64,000 bases of DNA. It comes from CAWHJN01 sp963829705 (lineage in GTDB: Bacteria > Bacteroidota > Rhodothermia > Rhodothermales > BA12). The DNA is taken from positions 186,001 to 250,000 of the forward strand of contig CAWHJN010000005.1 in assembly GCA_963829705.1 (NCBI GenBank). Direction: 5' to 3'. Each line of letters opens with the position of its first letter. The first letter of the stretch is position 1. The position numbers and the translations under genes are program-made. The notes under the pieces are model-generated. The model searched no databases, was not told the DNA's origin, and was given only the letters and a program-made list of their open reading frames with translations. This document shows, piece after piece, positions 41,886-52,412 of this stretch.

Positions 41886-42150
41886 CGTCGCGGGGCTGGA
41901 GGGCGAAGGGGAGCAGGATGAGCCTGAGCAACAGAGCAGGGGCTGCGGGAAAGCCATCCTGCGGCAGAACGGCCGGTCTGGATACGACGCGCGCTCGGCA
42001 ACGTGCCGAGCCCCCACCCCGGCATCCCGCGAGGGTTTCGCGTAATCCAACTCTTCAACCTTTGCAGGCGGTGGGCCGGGGGAGCCGCGCATGCTGCGGA
42101 CGCGCGGGCGGGAAGAAGTATCTTCGCCCCAACCAACGCCGCCCGCCGCC

Positions 42151-43554
42151 ATGCCTTTGCCCATCCTCCGCACCGCCCGGTGGGCCGTGCTGCTGCTGGC
42201 GGTGCTGGGCGCGCACACGGCGCTGGCGCAGCCCGCCGACACGACGGCCTCCCCGGTGCCCCGGCGCGTGGGCCTGGCGGTGCAGCAAACGCTGCTGTCG
42301 AACGTCGTCGTCAACCGCTTCAATGCGTGGGCGCTGGGCGAGGCGTGGGCGCGCGACGTCGATTTCGAGTCGTGGAACCGCAACCTGCGGCTCGGCTGGG
42401 AATGGGACGAGGATGCCTTTGCCACCAACATGTTCGGGCATCCCTACCAGGGCGCGACGTACTTCAACGCGGGCCGCGCCAACGGCTTCTCGTACTGGGA
42501 GTCCGTGCCCCTCGCCGCCTTCGGCTCGTGGACGTGGGAGCACTTCGGCGAGACGTTCCGCCCCTCGCTCAATGACTTTTTCATGACCACCTTCGGCGGC
42601 ATCTCGGTGGGCGAGATGACGCACCGCGTGGCCGCCACCATCCGCGACGAAGAGAGCCGGGGCGCCGAGCGCCTCACGCGCGAGATCGCGGCGCTCGTCG
42701 TCGACCCGATGGGCGGTTTCAACCGGCTCTTTCAGGGCCAGTGGTCGCGTGTGGGGCCGAACCCGCCCGAGCACGACCCCGGCGCGTTTGCCTATGCCTA
42801 CCGCGCGGGCGTCCGCAACGTGTTCGCGGACGCATCGGGTACCCACAACGTGGCCGCCACCCTCCTCATCGATGTGGCCTACGGCGATGCCTTCCTCAAG
42901 CGCTACCGCGAGCCGTTCGACGTGTTTTCCGCCCACGTGCAGTTCAGCCCCGGCGGCGGCGGCCTCAACGCCGTGCAAACGTCGGGTAGGCTCTACCAGG
43001 CGGGCCTGCCCTCGTGGAGCGGGCGCTTCGAGCACGCCTTCTCCGTCGATCAACGGTTCGATTACCTGAGCAACCCCGTCTACCGCTTCGGCGCGCAGAA
43101 CGTCGAGGTGGGCATCCTCTCGCGCTTTCCGCTGCCCCGGCGCTTCACGCTGCGGACGCGGGCGGCAGGCAGCTTTCTGGTGCTGGGGGCCATCAGCGCG
43201 CCCGAGGGCGTGCTCGAAGAAGAGACGACTCGCGCCTACGACTTCGGGCCGGGCGTGGGGGCCGTCGTCAGCGCCGAGTTGATGCGGGGCGAGACCACCT
43301 TTCTGTCGATGTACAACCGCGCCGAGTACCTCCACTCGGTCAGCGGCACACCCGCCGACCACGTCATCGCCTTTACCGGGCTCAAAGGCATGCTGCCACT
43401 CTACGGCAACTTCGGCGTGGGCCTCGACCTCCGCGGCGACGTGCGCGAAAGCCGGTATGCCGACGTGCCCGACATCAGCCGCCGGTTCGTTGAGACGCGC
43501 GTGTTCGTCTCGTGGGCGAGTAGCCGCAGCCCCCGAGAAGGAGGACGCCGATGA
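42151..43554 (+). CDS. DUF3943 domain outer-membrane protein
   Basis: 467 residues from the ATG at 42151 (signal peptide ending TALAQP). The signature is GHPYQGATYFNAGR, followed by YWESVPLAAFGSWTWEHFGE (20 residues). The rest is a predicted beta-barrel ending in alternating strands (RRFVETRVFVSWASS). The family is common in Bacteroidota outer membranes; function unknown. Its stop overlaps the next gene's start by 4 bases (ATGA). Confidence 0.85.
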   Translation: MPLPILRTARWAVLLLAVLGAHTALAQPADTTASPVPRRVGLAVQQTLLSNVVVNRFNAWALGEAWARDVDFESWNRNLRLGWEWDEDAFATNMFGHPYQGATYFNAGRANGFSYWESVPLAAFGSWTWEHFGETFRPSLNDFFMTTFGGISVGEMTHRVAATIRDEESRGAERLTREIAALVVDPMGGFNRLFQGQWSRVGPNPPEHDPGAFAYAYRAGVRNVFADASGTHNVAATLLIDVAYGDAFLKRYREPFDVFSAHVQFSPGGGGLNAVQTSGRLYQAGLPSWSGRFEHAFSVDQRFDYLSNPVYRFGAQNVEVGILSRFPLPRRFTLRTRAAGSFLVLGAISAPEGVLEEETTRAYDFGPGVGAVVSAELMRGETTFLSMYNRAEYLHSVSGTPADHVIAFTGLKGMLPLYGNFGVGLDLRGDVRESRYADVPDISRRFVETRVFVSWASSRSPREGGRR

Positions 43555-44168
43555 TGCATCCACCTGCCTTTTCCCGCTGCCTGCCGCTGCTCTTGCTGGG
43601 CACGCTCCTGTTCGCCGCTCTCGCTGCCGCGCAGCCTGCGCGAAAAAGCTTCTGGGCCGAGGTCGGCGCGGGCACGGGGGGTCTGTGGGTGGGCTGTGTG
43701 GGCTGCGAAACCCCACCTCCCGCCTATGGCGAAAGCTCGTACCTGCGCGCGGGCGGCACGTTTTCCGACCGCGTGCTGTGGGGCTTCGAGGTCTTCACGC
43801 TGCTCAACAAGACGTTCGAGGCTGGCGACACACGCAACACGCTGCGCGTCGAAAATGTCAGCCTCGCGCCCGTCGTGCTGTGGTATCCGTGGGAAAGCCA
43901 CGTCTTTTTCAAAGGCGGCGTGGGGCTTTCCCGGAGCGAGGTGCGGCTGCCGAGCGAGGAAGAGCAGATGCCGCTGCTGGCCAGCGGCACGGGCGTGGGC
44001 ATGACCTTTGGCGCGGGCTTCGACATGCCCGTGCTCTCATGGCTCGCCCTCACCGTCAACGCGGGCGCGTACTTCGGAGCCGTGGGCGACCTCGCCGTCG
44101 AGGACGCCTACATCGACGACGTCATCACGACGATGTACAACGCCAACTTCGCCCTCACCCTGCGGTAG
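43551..44168 (+). CDS. Small outer-membrane beta-barrel protein, unknown
   Basis: 205 residues, signal peptide about 28 residues (ending LAAAQP). Alternating strands with Gly/aromatic pairs (GGVGLSRSEVRLP, GMTFGAGFDMPV) and a C-terminal NFALTLR suggest an 8-strand barrel. It is coupled to the DUF3943 gene by a 4-base overlap. No family is recognised beyond an outer-membrane-protein-like fold. Confidence 0.65.
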   Translation: MMHPPAFSRCLPLLLLGTLLFAALAAAQPARKSFWAEVGAGTGGLWVGCVGCETPPPAYGESSYLRAGGTFSDRVLWGFEVFTLLNKTFEAGDTRNTLRVENVSLAPVVLWYPWESHVFFKGGVGLSRSEVRLPSEEEQMPLLASGTGVGMTFGAGFDMPVLSWLALTVNAGAYFGAVGDLAVEDAYIDDVITTMYNANFALTLR

Positions 44169-45231
44169 CGTGCTGGAGGAACGCCTCGTCGGTGAGTAGC
44201 CGCAGCGCCAGCCCATCGGCGAGGCGGGTCTGGGTAAGGTGGTAGAACATGGCGAGGGGCAGGTCGCTGAACACGAGCACGGCCACGCGGTGCGGCCCGT
44301 CGGCATCGGCGCGGCGCCACACGGCGACGGCGAGGTGGCCGGGGAAGCCGCCGCCTTTCGAGCCGAAGGCCGCGCCGCCGATTTTCTGGGGGAGCGCGAG
44401 GGGTTCGAGAAAACGCGCCGACGTTCCGGCGTCCACCAGATGCTCGTCGAGCGCGTCGGCGATGAGGCGCGCGTAGGCGTGGGCCGATCCGCGTGGCAGC
44501 GACAGCGCGGCGGCGCGGCGCTGGGCGTCGAGCGACAGTGGAAAGCCGCGTGCGTGAAAATCGGCCACCCGCGCTGCTCGGAAGGCGCTGTCGGTGGCGA
44601 GGCGGTGGGCCAGCGCGGGCGCGTCGGCCGCGCGGGTGTCGCCCTGCTGCCACGCCAGCATCAGCCCCTCGAACGGCACGGGCGGATCGGCTCCGTAGCG
44701 CCGCGCCCGCACCGCCACGGCGTCGGCCCCCAGCACGTCGATCAGCACGCTCTCCGCCGCTCGGTCGCCGCGCAGGGCACGCCGCACGAGCGCGTGTACG
44801 TCCGCCGCCGCCGTGTCCGGCGTGCCGCCCGAGCCCGGCAGACGGCGCGCGTTCAGCGTTTCCGGCAGGACGCGCACGGCGTCGAGCGCGCCGCTTTCGG
44901 CTTGCGCGGCCCACTCGGCGGCGAGCCACAACGCGGGCAGTCCGGCGACGGGGCGAGGTGTGTCGGCTTCGTAGGCCAGTCGCACCTCGCCCTGTTCCAG
45001 CACCACGAGCGACGCCTGGGCAGGGTGCGCGGCGATCCAGCTATACAGGTCTTCGGGCGTCTCCAGCGCCCGCGCCTCGTCGCTGCCCTCGCGCATCGCC
45101 AGCTCGTTGGCGACGAGGCGCTGCACGCCGCCGGGGTTGCGGGCCACCAGCACCGCCAGCGCGATACCAAACAGCCCGGCGATCACGACGAGGTGGCGCG
45201 CGCAGCCGCCACGCGGTGGGGGCGTGCTCAC
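44155..45231 (-). CDS. Degenerate serine-hydrolase-like membrane-anchored protein
   Basis: 358 residues from GTG at 45231, which makes a 4-base GTGA overlap with the acetate symporter stop. An N-terminal helix (HLVVIAGLFGIALAVLVA) anchors it. The outline fits the class A beta-lactamase/PBP-like fold (AESVLIDVLGADAVAVRARR (20), later FGSKGGGFPGH near the KTG position). The SxxK Ser and Lys are missing (region PVAGLPALWLAAEW), so it is probably not a hydrolase. It is the last gene of the acs operon; its 3' end overlaps the convergent barrel gene by 14 bases. Confidence 0.65.
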   Translation of the reverse strand: MSTPPPRGGCARHLVVIAGLFGIALAVLVARNPGGVQRLVANELAMREGSDEARALETPEDLYSWIAAHPAQASLVVLEQGEVRLAYEADTPRPVAGLPALWLAAEWAAQAESGALDAVRVLPETLNARRLPGSGGTPDTAAADVHALVRRALRGDRAAESVLIDVLGADAVAVRARRYGADPPVPFEGLMLAWQQGDTRAADAPALAHRLATDSAFRAARVADFHARGFPLSLDAQRRAAALSLPRGSAHAYARLIADALDEHLVDAGTSARFLEPLALPQKIGGAAFGSKGGGFPGHLAVAVWRRADADGPHRVAVLVFSDLPLAMFYHLTQTRLADGLALRLLTDEAFLQHATAG

Positions 45232-46907
45232 GTATCCAGTTCCGCGTCGGTCATCACGCGGGGGTAGCGAATCTGCTCGACCATGCGCTGCACGCGCGCG
45301 GGCGGCGGCGGCGTGGCGAGGCTCACGCCCACCATCAGCGCGAAGTTGATCAGCATCCCCACCGCGCCGATGCCCTGCGCCTTGATCCCCAGGAAACTCT
45401 CGATGATCGGCTCCTCGAACAGCGCCGGTGCCACCACGTGCGCCCGCATCAGCACGATCATCACGAACGTGAACGCCAGCCCCGCCGAGATGCCCGCGAT
45501 GGCCCCCTGCTTGTTGGCGCGCTTCCAGAAGATGCCCAGCACGATGACGGGGAAAAAGCTCGCCGCCGCCAGTCCGAAGGCGAAGGCGACCACCTCGGCG
45601 ACGAAGCCGAGCGGGTAGATGCCCAGAATCCCCGCCAGCACGACGGCCAGGAAAATCATCGCCCGCCCGACGGCCAGTTTTTTCCGGTCGCGCGCCTGCG
45701 GGTTGATGATCTTGCCGTAGATGTCGTGCGCCAGGCTCGACGAGATGACGAGCAGCAACCCCGACGCCGTAGACAGCGCCGCCGCCAGCCCGCCTGCCGC
45801 CACGAGCGCCACGATGAACGGCCCCAGTCCCGCGATCTCGGGCGTCGCCAGCACGATGATGTCGCGGTTGATGGCCGCGAGGAAGGCGTTCACGTCCGGC
45901 CCCGCTGCACCAATGGCCGCCGTGTCGATGAGGCCCGTCTGCGCCCAGTTCTGCACCCACGCCAGTTCGAGGAAGCCGTCAGTGCCGAGCGTGCTGTATT
46001 GCTGGAGGATGTACGTCTTGGCGAAGACGGCGATGGCGGGGGCCGTCGTGTAGAGCAGTGCGATGAAGAGCAGCGCCCAGAACGCACTCCACCGCGCCGC
46101 GCGCACGCTCTTGACGGTGTAAAACCGCACGATCACGTGCGGCAGCCCCGCCGTGCCCACCATCAGCGTGAGCGTGATGCAGAAGACGTTGAGCAGGTCG
46201 TTGTTGACGAACGGGCTGGTGTACGGGTCGAGGCCGAGGTCGCGCTGCAAGCCGTCGAGCAGGGGGATCGCCTGCCCCATCGCGCCCTGCGGGATCGGGT
46301 TGCCGAACAGGCTGAGGGCGATGGCGATGGCGGGAATCGTGTACGCCACGATGAGCACGCAGTACTGCGCCACCTGCGTGTACGTGATGCCCTTCATGCC
46401 GCCCAGCACGGCGAAAAACGCGACGATGACCATGCCGATGACGACGCCGATTTCGAATGGCACCTGCAAAAACCGGCTGAACGCCACGCCCACGCCGCCC
46501 ATCTGCCCGGCCACGTACGTGAACGAGACGAAGATGGCTGCCACCGCCGCCACCACACGCGCCGTCTGCGAGTAGTAGCGCTCGGCCACGAAGTCCGGCA
46601 CGGTGTACTGCCCGAACTTCCGCAGGAAGGGCGCGAGCAGGAGGGCCAGCAGCACGTACCCGCCCGTCCAGCCCATCAGGTACACGCTGCCGTCGAAGCC
46701 GAGGAACGTGATCATGCCGGCCATCGAGATGAACGAGGCGGCGCTCATCCAGTCGGCCGCCGTGGCGGCCCCGTTGGCAATGGCGGGCACGCCCTGCCCG
46801 GCCACGTAAAACCCGCGTGTCGAGCCCACGCGCGAGCGGTAGCCGATGTACAGGTAGGCGGCAAACGTCAGCCCGACGGTCACCCACGTCCACGCTTGTA
46901 TGCCCAT
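45228..46907 (-). CDS. Sodium:solute symporter, ActP-like (acetate)
   Basis: 559 residues, about 13 helices. Sodium-symporter-family motifs include ATAADWMSAASFISMAGMI and the later GGLAAALSTASGLLLVISS. It resembles the ActP/cation-acetate branch. With DUF4212 immediately upstream and acs first in the operon, it most likely imports acetate for conversion to acetyl-CoA. It overlaps the degenerate hydrolase gene. Confidence 0.92.
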   Translation of the reverse strand: MGIQAWTWVTVGLTFAAYLYIGYRSRVGSTRGFYVAGQGVPAIANGAATAADWMSAASFISMAGMITFLGFDGSVYLMGWTGGYVLLALLLAPFLRKFGQYTVPDFVAERYYSQTARVVAAVAAIFVSFTYVAGQMGGVGVAFSRFLQVPFEIGVVIGMVIVAFFAVLGGMKGITYTQVAQYCVLIVAYTIPAIAIALSLFGNPIPQGAMGQAIPLLDGLQRDLGLDPYTSPFVNNDLLNVFCITLTLMVGTAGLPHVIVRFYTVKSVRAARWSAFWALLFIALLYTTAPAIAVFAKTYILQQYSTLGTDGFLELAWVQNWAQTGLIDTAAIGAAGPDVNAFLAAINRDIIVLATPEIAGLGPFIVALVAAGGLAAALSTASGLLLVISSSLAHDIYGKIINPQARDRKKLAVGRAMIFLAVVLAGILGIYPLGFVAEVVAFAFGLAAASFFPVIVLGIFWKRANKQGAIAGISAGLAFTFVMIVLMRAHVVAPALFEEPIIESFLGIKAQGIGAVGMLINFALMVGVSLATPPPPARVQRMVEQIRYPRVMTDAELDT

Positions 46908-46913
46908 TAGCGG

Positions 46914-46981
46914 GGGGTCATTGGAGGTTGGTCAGGTGGCGTGACGGGCTGCGTGCCATCGAATGACCCCTGACGAATGAC
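46914..46981. repeat. Inverted heptamer repeats in the DUF4212-actP spacer
   Basis: GGGGTCATT (46914-46922) and its reverse complement AATGACCCC (46962-46970) flank a 39-base loop. On the minus strand GTCATTC, GTCAGGG, GTCATTC run in tandem. It may fold into a stem within the operon and change the relative expression of the two genes. Confidence 0.65.
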
Positions 46982-46986
46982 AAAAA

Positions 46987-47268
46987 TCAGTGCGCGTCGA
47001 GCGCGGTCGAGGTGGTGTCGTCGGTTTCGTCGAGCCCGGCCTCGCGGTCGGCGCGGTCACTGGCCCAGGCGTAGACCCAGACGAGCACGACGAAGACGAA
47101 GATGCTGCCCTGCTGCGCCATCCAGAAGCCGAAGGGCACGCCGCCGAACGAGAACTCGTTGAGCGCCGGGGCCAGGAAGATGGACATCCCGAAGGCCACG
47201 AACGCCCACACCGCCAGCAGTACGGCGATGCGGCTGAGCTGGCGTCGCCAGTAGGCTTCTCTGGTCAT
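46987..47268 (-). CDS. DUF4212 small membrane protein (symporter partner)
   Basis: 93 residues from the ATG at 47268 (MTREAYWRRQLSRIA). Two helices with FGGVPFGFWMAQQGSIFVF, the DUF4212 signature. These YjcH-like small subunits precede solute:sodium symporters such as ActP. It lies between acs and the symporter, so it probably assembles with or stabilises the symporter. Confidence 0.88.
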   Translation of the reverse strand: MTREAYWRRQLSRIAVLLAVWAFVAFGMSIFLAPALNEFSFGGVPFGFWMAQQGSIFVFVVLVWVYAWASDRADREAGLDETDDTTSTALDAH

Positions 47269-47320
47269 CGAAAGAGCAGGCAAAGAGAGGAGACAAGGAT
47301 ACGACGCGCGACCAGACTGC

Positions 47321-49324
<2,004 letters not shown>

Positions 49325-49549
49325 AACGCTTGAAAAAGTTAGGGCCGGGCGGCGCGGGTGAAGGGACCGGGCGAAAGATACAGGGCCTGTTTCCGGGTAG
49401 CACCGGGGAAGCCGACCGGCAAGATGCGCCTGTGCCGCGTGGAGATTCTGCCCAGGTGGCGTAGCGTTGCAGTTCCGTAACACGTGCCGGGAGCACAAGC
49501 GGGGCGGGGATGGTGCATAGATGACTTTCCCACCCACCCCTTTTTTACC

Positions 49550-50413
49550 ATGTCAGACCAGATCGCTGCGCAGTCCGGCACGTTCTCGCTCGGAGACGCG
49601 CTCCCCGTCCACCGCCTCGGCTTCGGAGCCATGCGTATCACCGGCAAGGGCATCTGGGGGCCGCCCGCCGACAAGGCCGAGTGCCTCCGCGTGCTCCGCC
49701 GCTGCCTCGACCTCGGCATCACGTTTATCGACACGGCGGATTCCTATGGCCCGTACGTGTCGGAAGACCTTATCCGCGAGGCCCTCCACCCGTACCCCGC
49801 CGACCTGGTGATTGCCACGAAGGGTGGCCTCGAACGGCCCGGCCCCGACAAGTGGGATTCCAACGGTCACCCGAAGCACCTGCGCGAGGCGTGCGAGGGT
49901 AGCCTCAAACGGCTCAACGTAGAGCGGATCGACCTCTATCAGCTCCACCGCATCGACCCCGACGTGCCCGCAGACGACCAGTTCGGCACGCTGCAGGACC
50001 TTCGCGACGAAGGCAAAATCCACCTCGTCGGGCTGTCGGAGGTGAACATCGACGAGATCGAGCACGCCCGGCAGTATTTCGACGTGGCGAGCGTGCAGAA
50101 CAAGTACAACCTCGGCGACCGCGCTCACGACGACGTGCTGGATTTCTGCACCGACGAGGGCATCGGCTTCATCCCGTGGTTTCCGCTCGCCGCGGGCAAA
50201 GGGTTGACGGAGGACGCGGTGCAGGAGGCCGCCAGCACGCTCGGCGCGACGCCCTCGCAGGTGGCGCTGGCATGGCTGCTCAAACGCTCGCCCGTGATGC
50301 TCCCCATCCCCGGCACGTCGAAGGTGAAACACCTCGACGAAAACACCCGTGCTGCCGCACTCGAGTTGCCGGACGAGGTTTTCGATACCCTCGCGCACGC
50401 CGCCGATGCCTGA
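49550..50413 (+). CDS. Aldo/keto reductase
   Basis: 287 residues from the ATG at 49550. The catalytic set is visible: Asp and Tyr in FIDTADSYGPY, Lys in VIATKGG, His in LYQLHRID. The NADPH end has PIPGTSKVKHLDEN. It is a soluble (beta/alpha)8 oxidoreductase that reduces small carbonyl compounds; the substrate is unknown. It overlaps the HAD gene by 8 bases. Confidence 0.93.
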   Translation: MSDQIAAQSGTFSLGDALPVHRLGFGAMRITGKGIWGPPADKAECLRVLRRCLDLGITFIDTADSYGPYVSEDLIREALHPYPADLVIATKGGLERPGPDKWDSNGHPKHLREACEGSLKRLNVERIDLYQLHRIDPDVPADDQFGTLQDLRDEGKIHLVGLSEVNIDEIEHARQYFDVASVQNKYNLGDRAHDDVLDFCTDEGIGFIPWFPLAAGKGLTEDAVQEAASTLGATPSQVALAWLLKRSPVMLPIPGTSKVKHLDENTRAAALELPDEVFDTLAHAADA

Positions 50414-51029
50414 TTCCACACGTACCCGGCGCACGACCGTCGTCTTCGACCTCGGCGGTGTCCTCATCGACTGGAACCCGCGCTACGTCTACCGCGACAT
50501 GGGCGGCAGCGAGGGCGAAATCGAGCACTTTCTCGCGCACGTCGCTCCGTCATGGTGGAACGAGCAGATGGACGCGGGCCGCCCCTTCGCCGACGCCGTC
50601 GCCGAGCGCGTCGCCGAATTCCCGGAGCATGCCGTCTGGCTGCGCGCCTACCACGAGCGCTGGGAGGATATGCTGGGCGGCCCGATGCCGGAAAGCGTCG
50701 CGGTGCTGGCCGACCTGCGCGCCCGAGAAACGCCGCTCTACGCGCTCACCAACTGGTCGGCGGAGACGTTTCCGACGGCGCGGCGCCTGTACGATTTCCT
50801 AGGCTGGTTCGAGGGTATCGTGGTTTCGGGCGAGAAAGGCGTCGTCAAACCCGACCCGGCCATTTTCGATCATCTCCGAATGGACTTCGGCGTCGAACCG
50901 GAGGGGGCCGTCTTCATCGACGACAACCTGCCCAACGTCGAGGCAGCCCGGCAACTCGGTTTCCACGGCATCCACTTCCAGAACGCCGCCGCGCTGCGAG
51001 CCGAGTTGAAGGCGCTGGGGCTGTTGTAA
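50406..51029 (+). CDS. HAD-family phosphatase
   Basis: 207 residues from the ATG at 50406. Motif I is VFDLGGVLIDWNP, where the second catalytic Asp is replaced by Gly, as in the 2-haloacid-dehalogenase-like YihX group. Motif II is TNWS, motif III Lys is in KPDPAIF, and motif IV is VFIDDNLPNVEAA. It probably removes phosphate from a sugar phosphate. It is coupled to the aldo/keto reductase. Confidence 0.9.
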   Translation: MPDSTRTRRTTVVFDLGGVLIDWNPRYVYRDMGGSEGEIEHFLAHVAPSWWNEQMDAGRPFADAVAERVAEFPEHAVWLRAYHERWEDMLGGPMPESVAVLADLRARETPLYALTNWSAETFPTARRLYDFLGWFEGIVVSGEKGVVKPDPAIFDHLRMDFGVEPEGAVFIDDNLPNVEAARQLGFHGIHFQNAAALRAELKALGLL

Positions 51030-51032
51030 GCG

Positions 51033-52412
51033 TCAGGGCGTCAGCACGAGCACGCGCGTGTGGGACGCCGCGTCGGTTTCGAGGCGGCACAGGTAAAGGC
51101 CCGCTGGCAGCCCGTCGGCGTGCCACGTGGCGGTGTGGGGCCCAACCGGGACTACGCCATCGACGAGGCGGGCGACCTCGGCACCGCGCACGTCGAACAC
51201 GCGCAGGCGGACGTTCGTGGCGCGGGGCAGTTCGAACGGGATCGTCGTGGCCGCGCGGAACGGGGTCGGGCGAGCCGGCAGCAGGCGCAGGCTGCCCAGC
51301 TCGGGCGCATCGTCGGTTTCCGTCGTGGACGCGAGCAGGCGCGTGCCGATGGATTCGAGGAGCGGCTGACCCTTGCCGGGCTGCGCAGGGTCGTAGTCGT
51401 GGTGGAGGGCCCACAGGATCACGCCGCCGAGGCCGCGCGCCTGCACGAACGCCACCTTGCCCTGTGCCGAGGTGGTGTCCTCGTAGGTCACGAGTTCCGT
51501 CCGGGCAGGGTTTTGCAGGTAGGGTACGCGCGCGGTCGTGTCCCAGGTGTATGTCCACCCGCTGGCCCGCAGCGCGTCGGCAGCCCAGTAGGTGATCGAC
51601 GGTGTCGCGCCGGTGCGCGGCTGGTAGAGGCCGGTGCTCGTGAAGCGGTAGCCATACAGCGGGATGCCAAAGTGCAGTTTAGCGGGCAGCATCCCCTCGT
51701 TCAGCCACAGCGTCACGCTCTGGCTGGCCGATCCTTCGGCATCGCTGGCGGGGTGGTAGAGGGGTGCCACGTGTCCCGCATGCGCCGTCCACCCACCGTG
51801 GTAGTCGTACGTCATGATGCCGAACCAATCCACCGATGGCTGGATCGCGCGCACGTCGTAGCCGCCTGCCCAGTTGGAGGCGGGCAGGGCGAGCGAGAGG
51901 GTATAGGTGGCGTCGGCAGCGGTGAGGGCTTCCCGCAACTCCTGCACGAGCGCGGTCACGTTGGCGCGGTCAGCCGCCTTCGGGTACTCCCAGTCGAGGT
52001 CCACGCCATCGTAGCCGTGCGTCTTCACGAACCGGACGAGGTTCGTCACGAACGCGGCCCGAAGGGCGGGGTTGGCGGCCACGCGCGCAAAGTTGGGCGT
52101 CAGGGTGAGGTCGTAGCCGCCCACGGCGATGACGACCTTCACGCCCTGCGCGTGCGCTGCCTGCACCATCTCCGGGTACGCCGTCCAGTGTCCGTCCGTC
52201 AGCAGCGAGCCGTCGGCGTTGGGCCAGATGAAGGCGTGGGCGATGTGGGTGAGCAGGTCGTAGCGCACCGCGGTGTGTGGATACGCGCCGCGCGCCCACG
52301 AGGGGTAATAGCCCACCACACGCGGCTGGGCCTGGGTGGGAAGCGTACAGGCAAAGGCAAGCAGGAGGGTGGCGAAACGGCACATCGGGGTACGGAAGTC
52401 GAGAGATCGCAT
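51033..52412 (-). CDS. Secreted GH18 (chitinase-like) protein with sorting domain
   Basis: 459 residues. The start at 52412 overlaps the S9 peptidase stop by one base (TGATG). The Met at 52385 gives a neater signal peptide. The GH18 catalytic motif DGVDLDWEYP (Asp135, Asp138, Asp140, Glu142) is intact. YYPSWARGAYP and GIMTYDYHGGW are family motifs. After residue 370 comes a sorting-domain-like tail (LRVFDVRGAEVARL and GLPAGLYLCRLET). It would be secreted by the type IX system and cleave beta-1,4-GlcNAc chains. Confidence 0.9.
   Translation of the reverse strand: MRSLDFRTPMCRFATLLLAFACTLPTQAQPRVVGYYPSWARGAYPHTAVRYDLLTHIAHAFIWPNADGSLLTDGHWTAYPEMVQAAHAQGVKVVIAVGGYDLTLTPNFARVAANPALRAAFVTNLVRFVKTHGYDGVDLDWEYPKAADRANVTALVQELREALTAADATYTLSLALPASNWAGGYDVRAIQPSVDWFGIMTYDYHGGWTAHAGHVAPLYHPASDAEGSASQSVTLWLNEGMLPAKLHFGIPLYGYRFTSTGLYQPRTGATPSITYWAADALRASGWTYTWDTTARVPYLQNPARTELVTYEDTTSAQGKVAFVQARGLGGVILWALHHDYDPAQPGKGQPLLESIGTRLLASTTETDDAPELGSLRLLPARPTPFRAATTIPFELPRATNVRLRVFDVRGAEVARLVDGVVPVGPHTATWHADGLPAGLYLCRLETDAASHTRVLVLTP

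Noticed and set aside
41993..42011. Perfect hairpin GCTCGGCA-ACG-TGCCGAGC as a regulatory RNA
   Set aside because: It stands alone without T run or nearby conserved elements; reported only as a hairpin in the DUF3124 entry.
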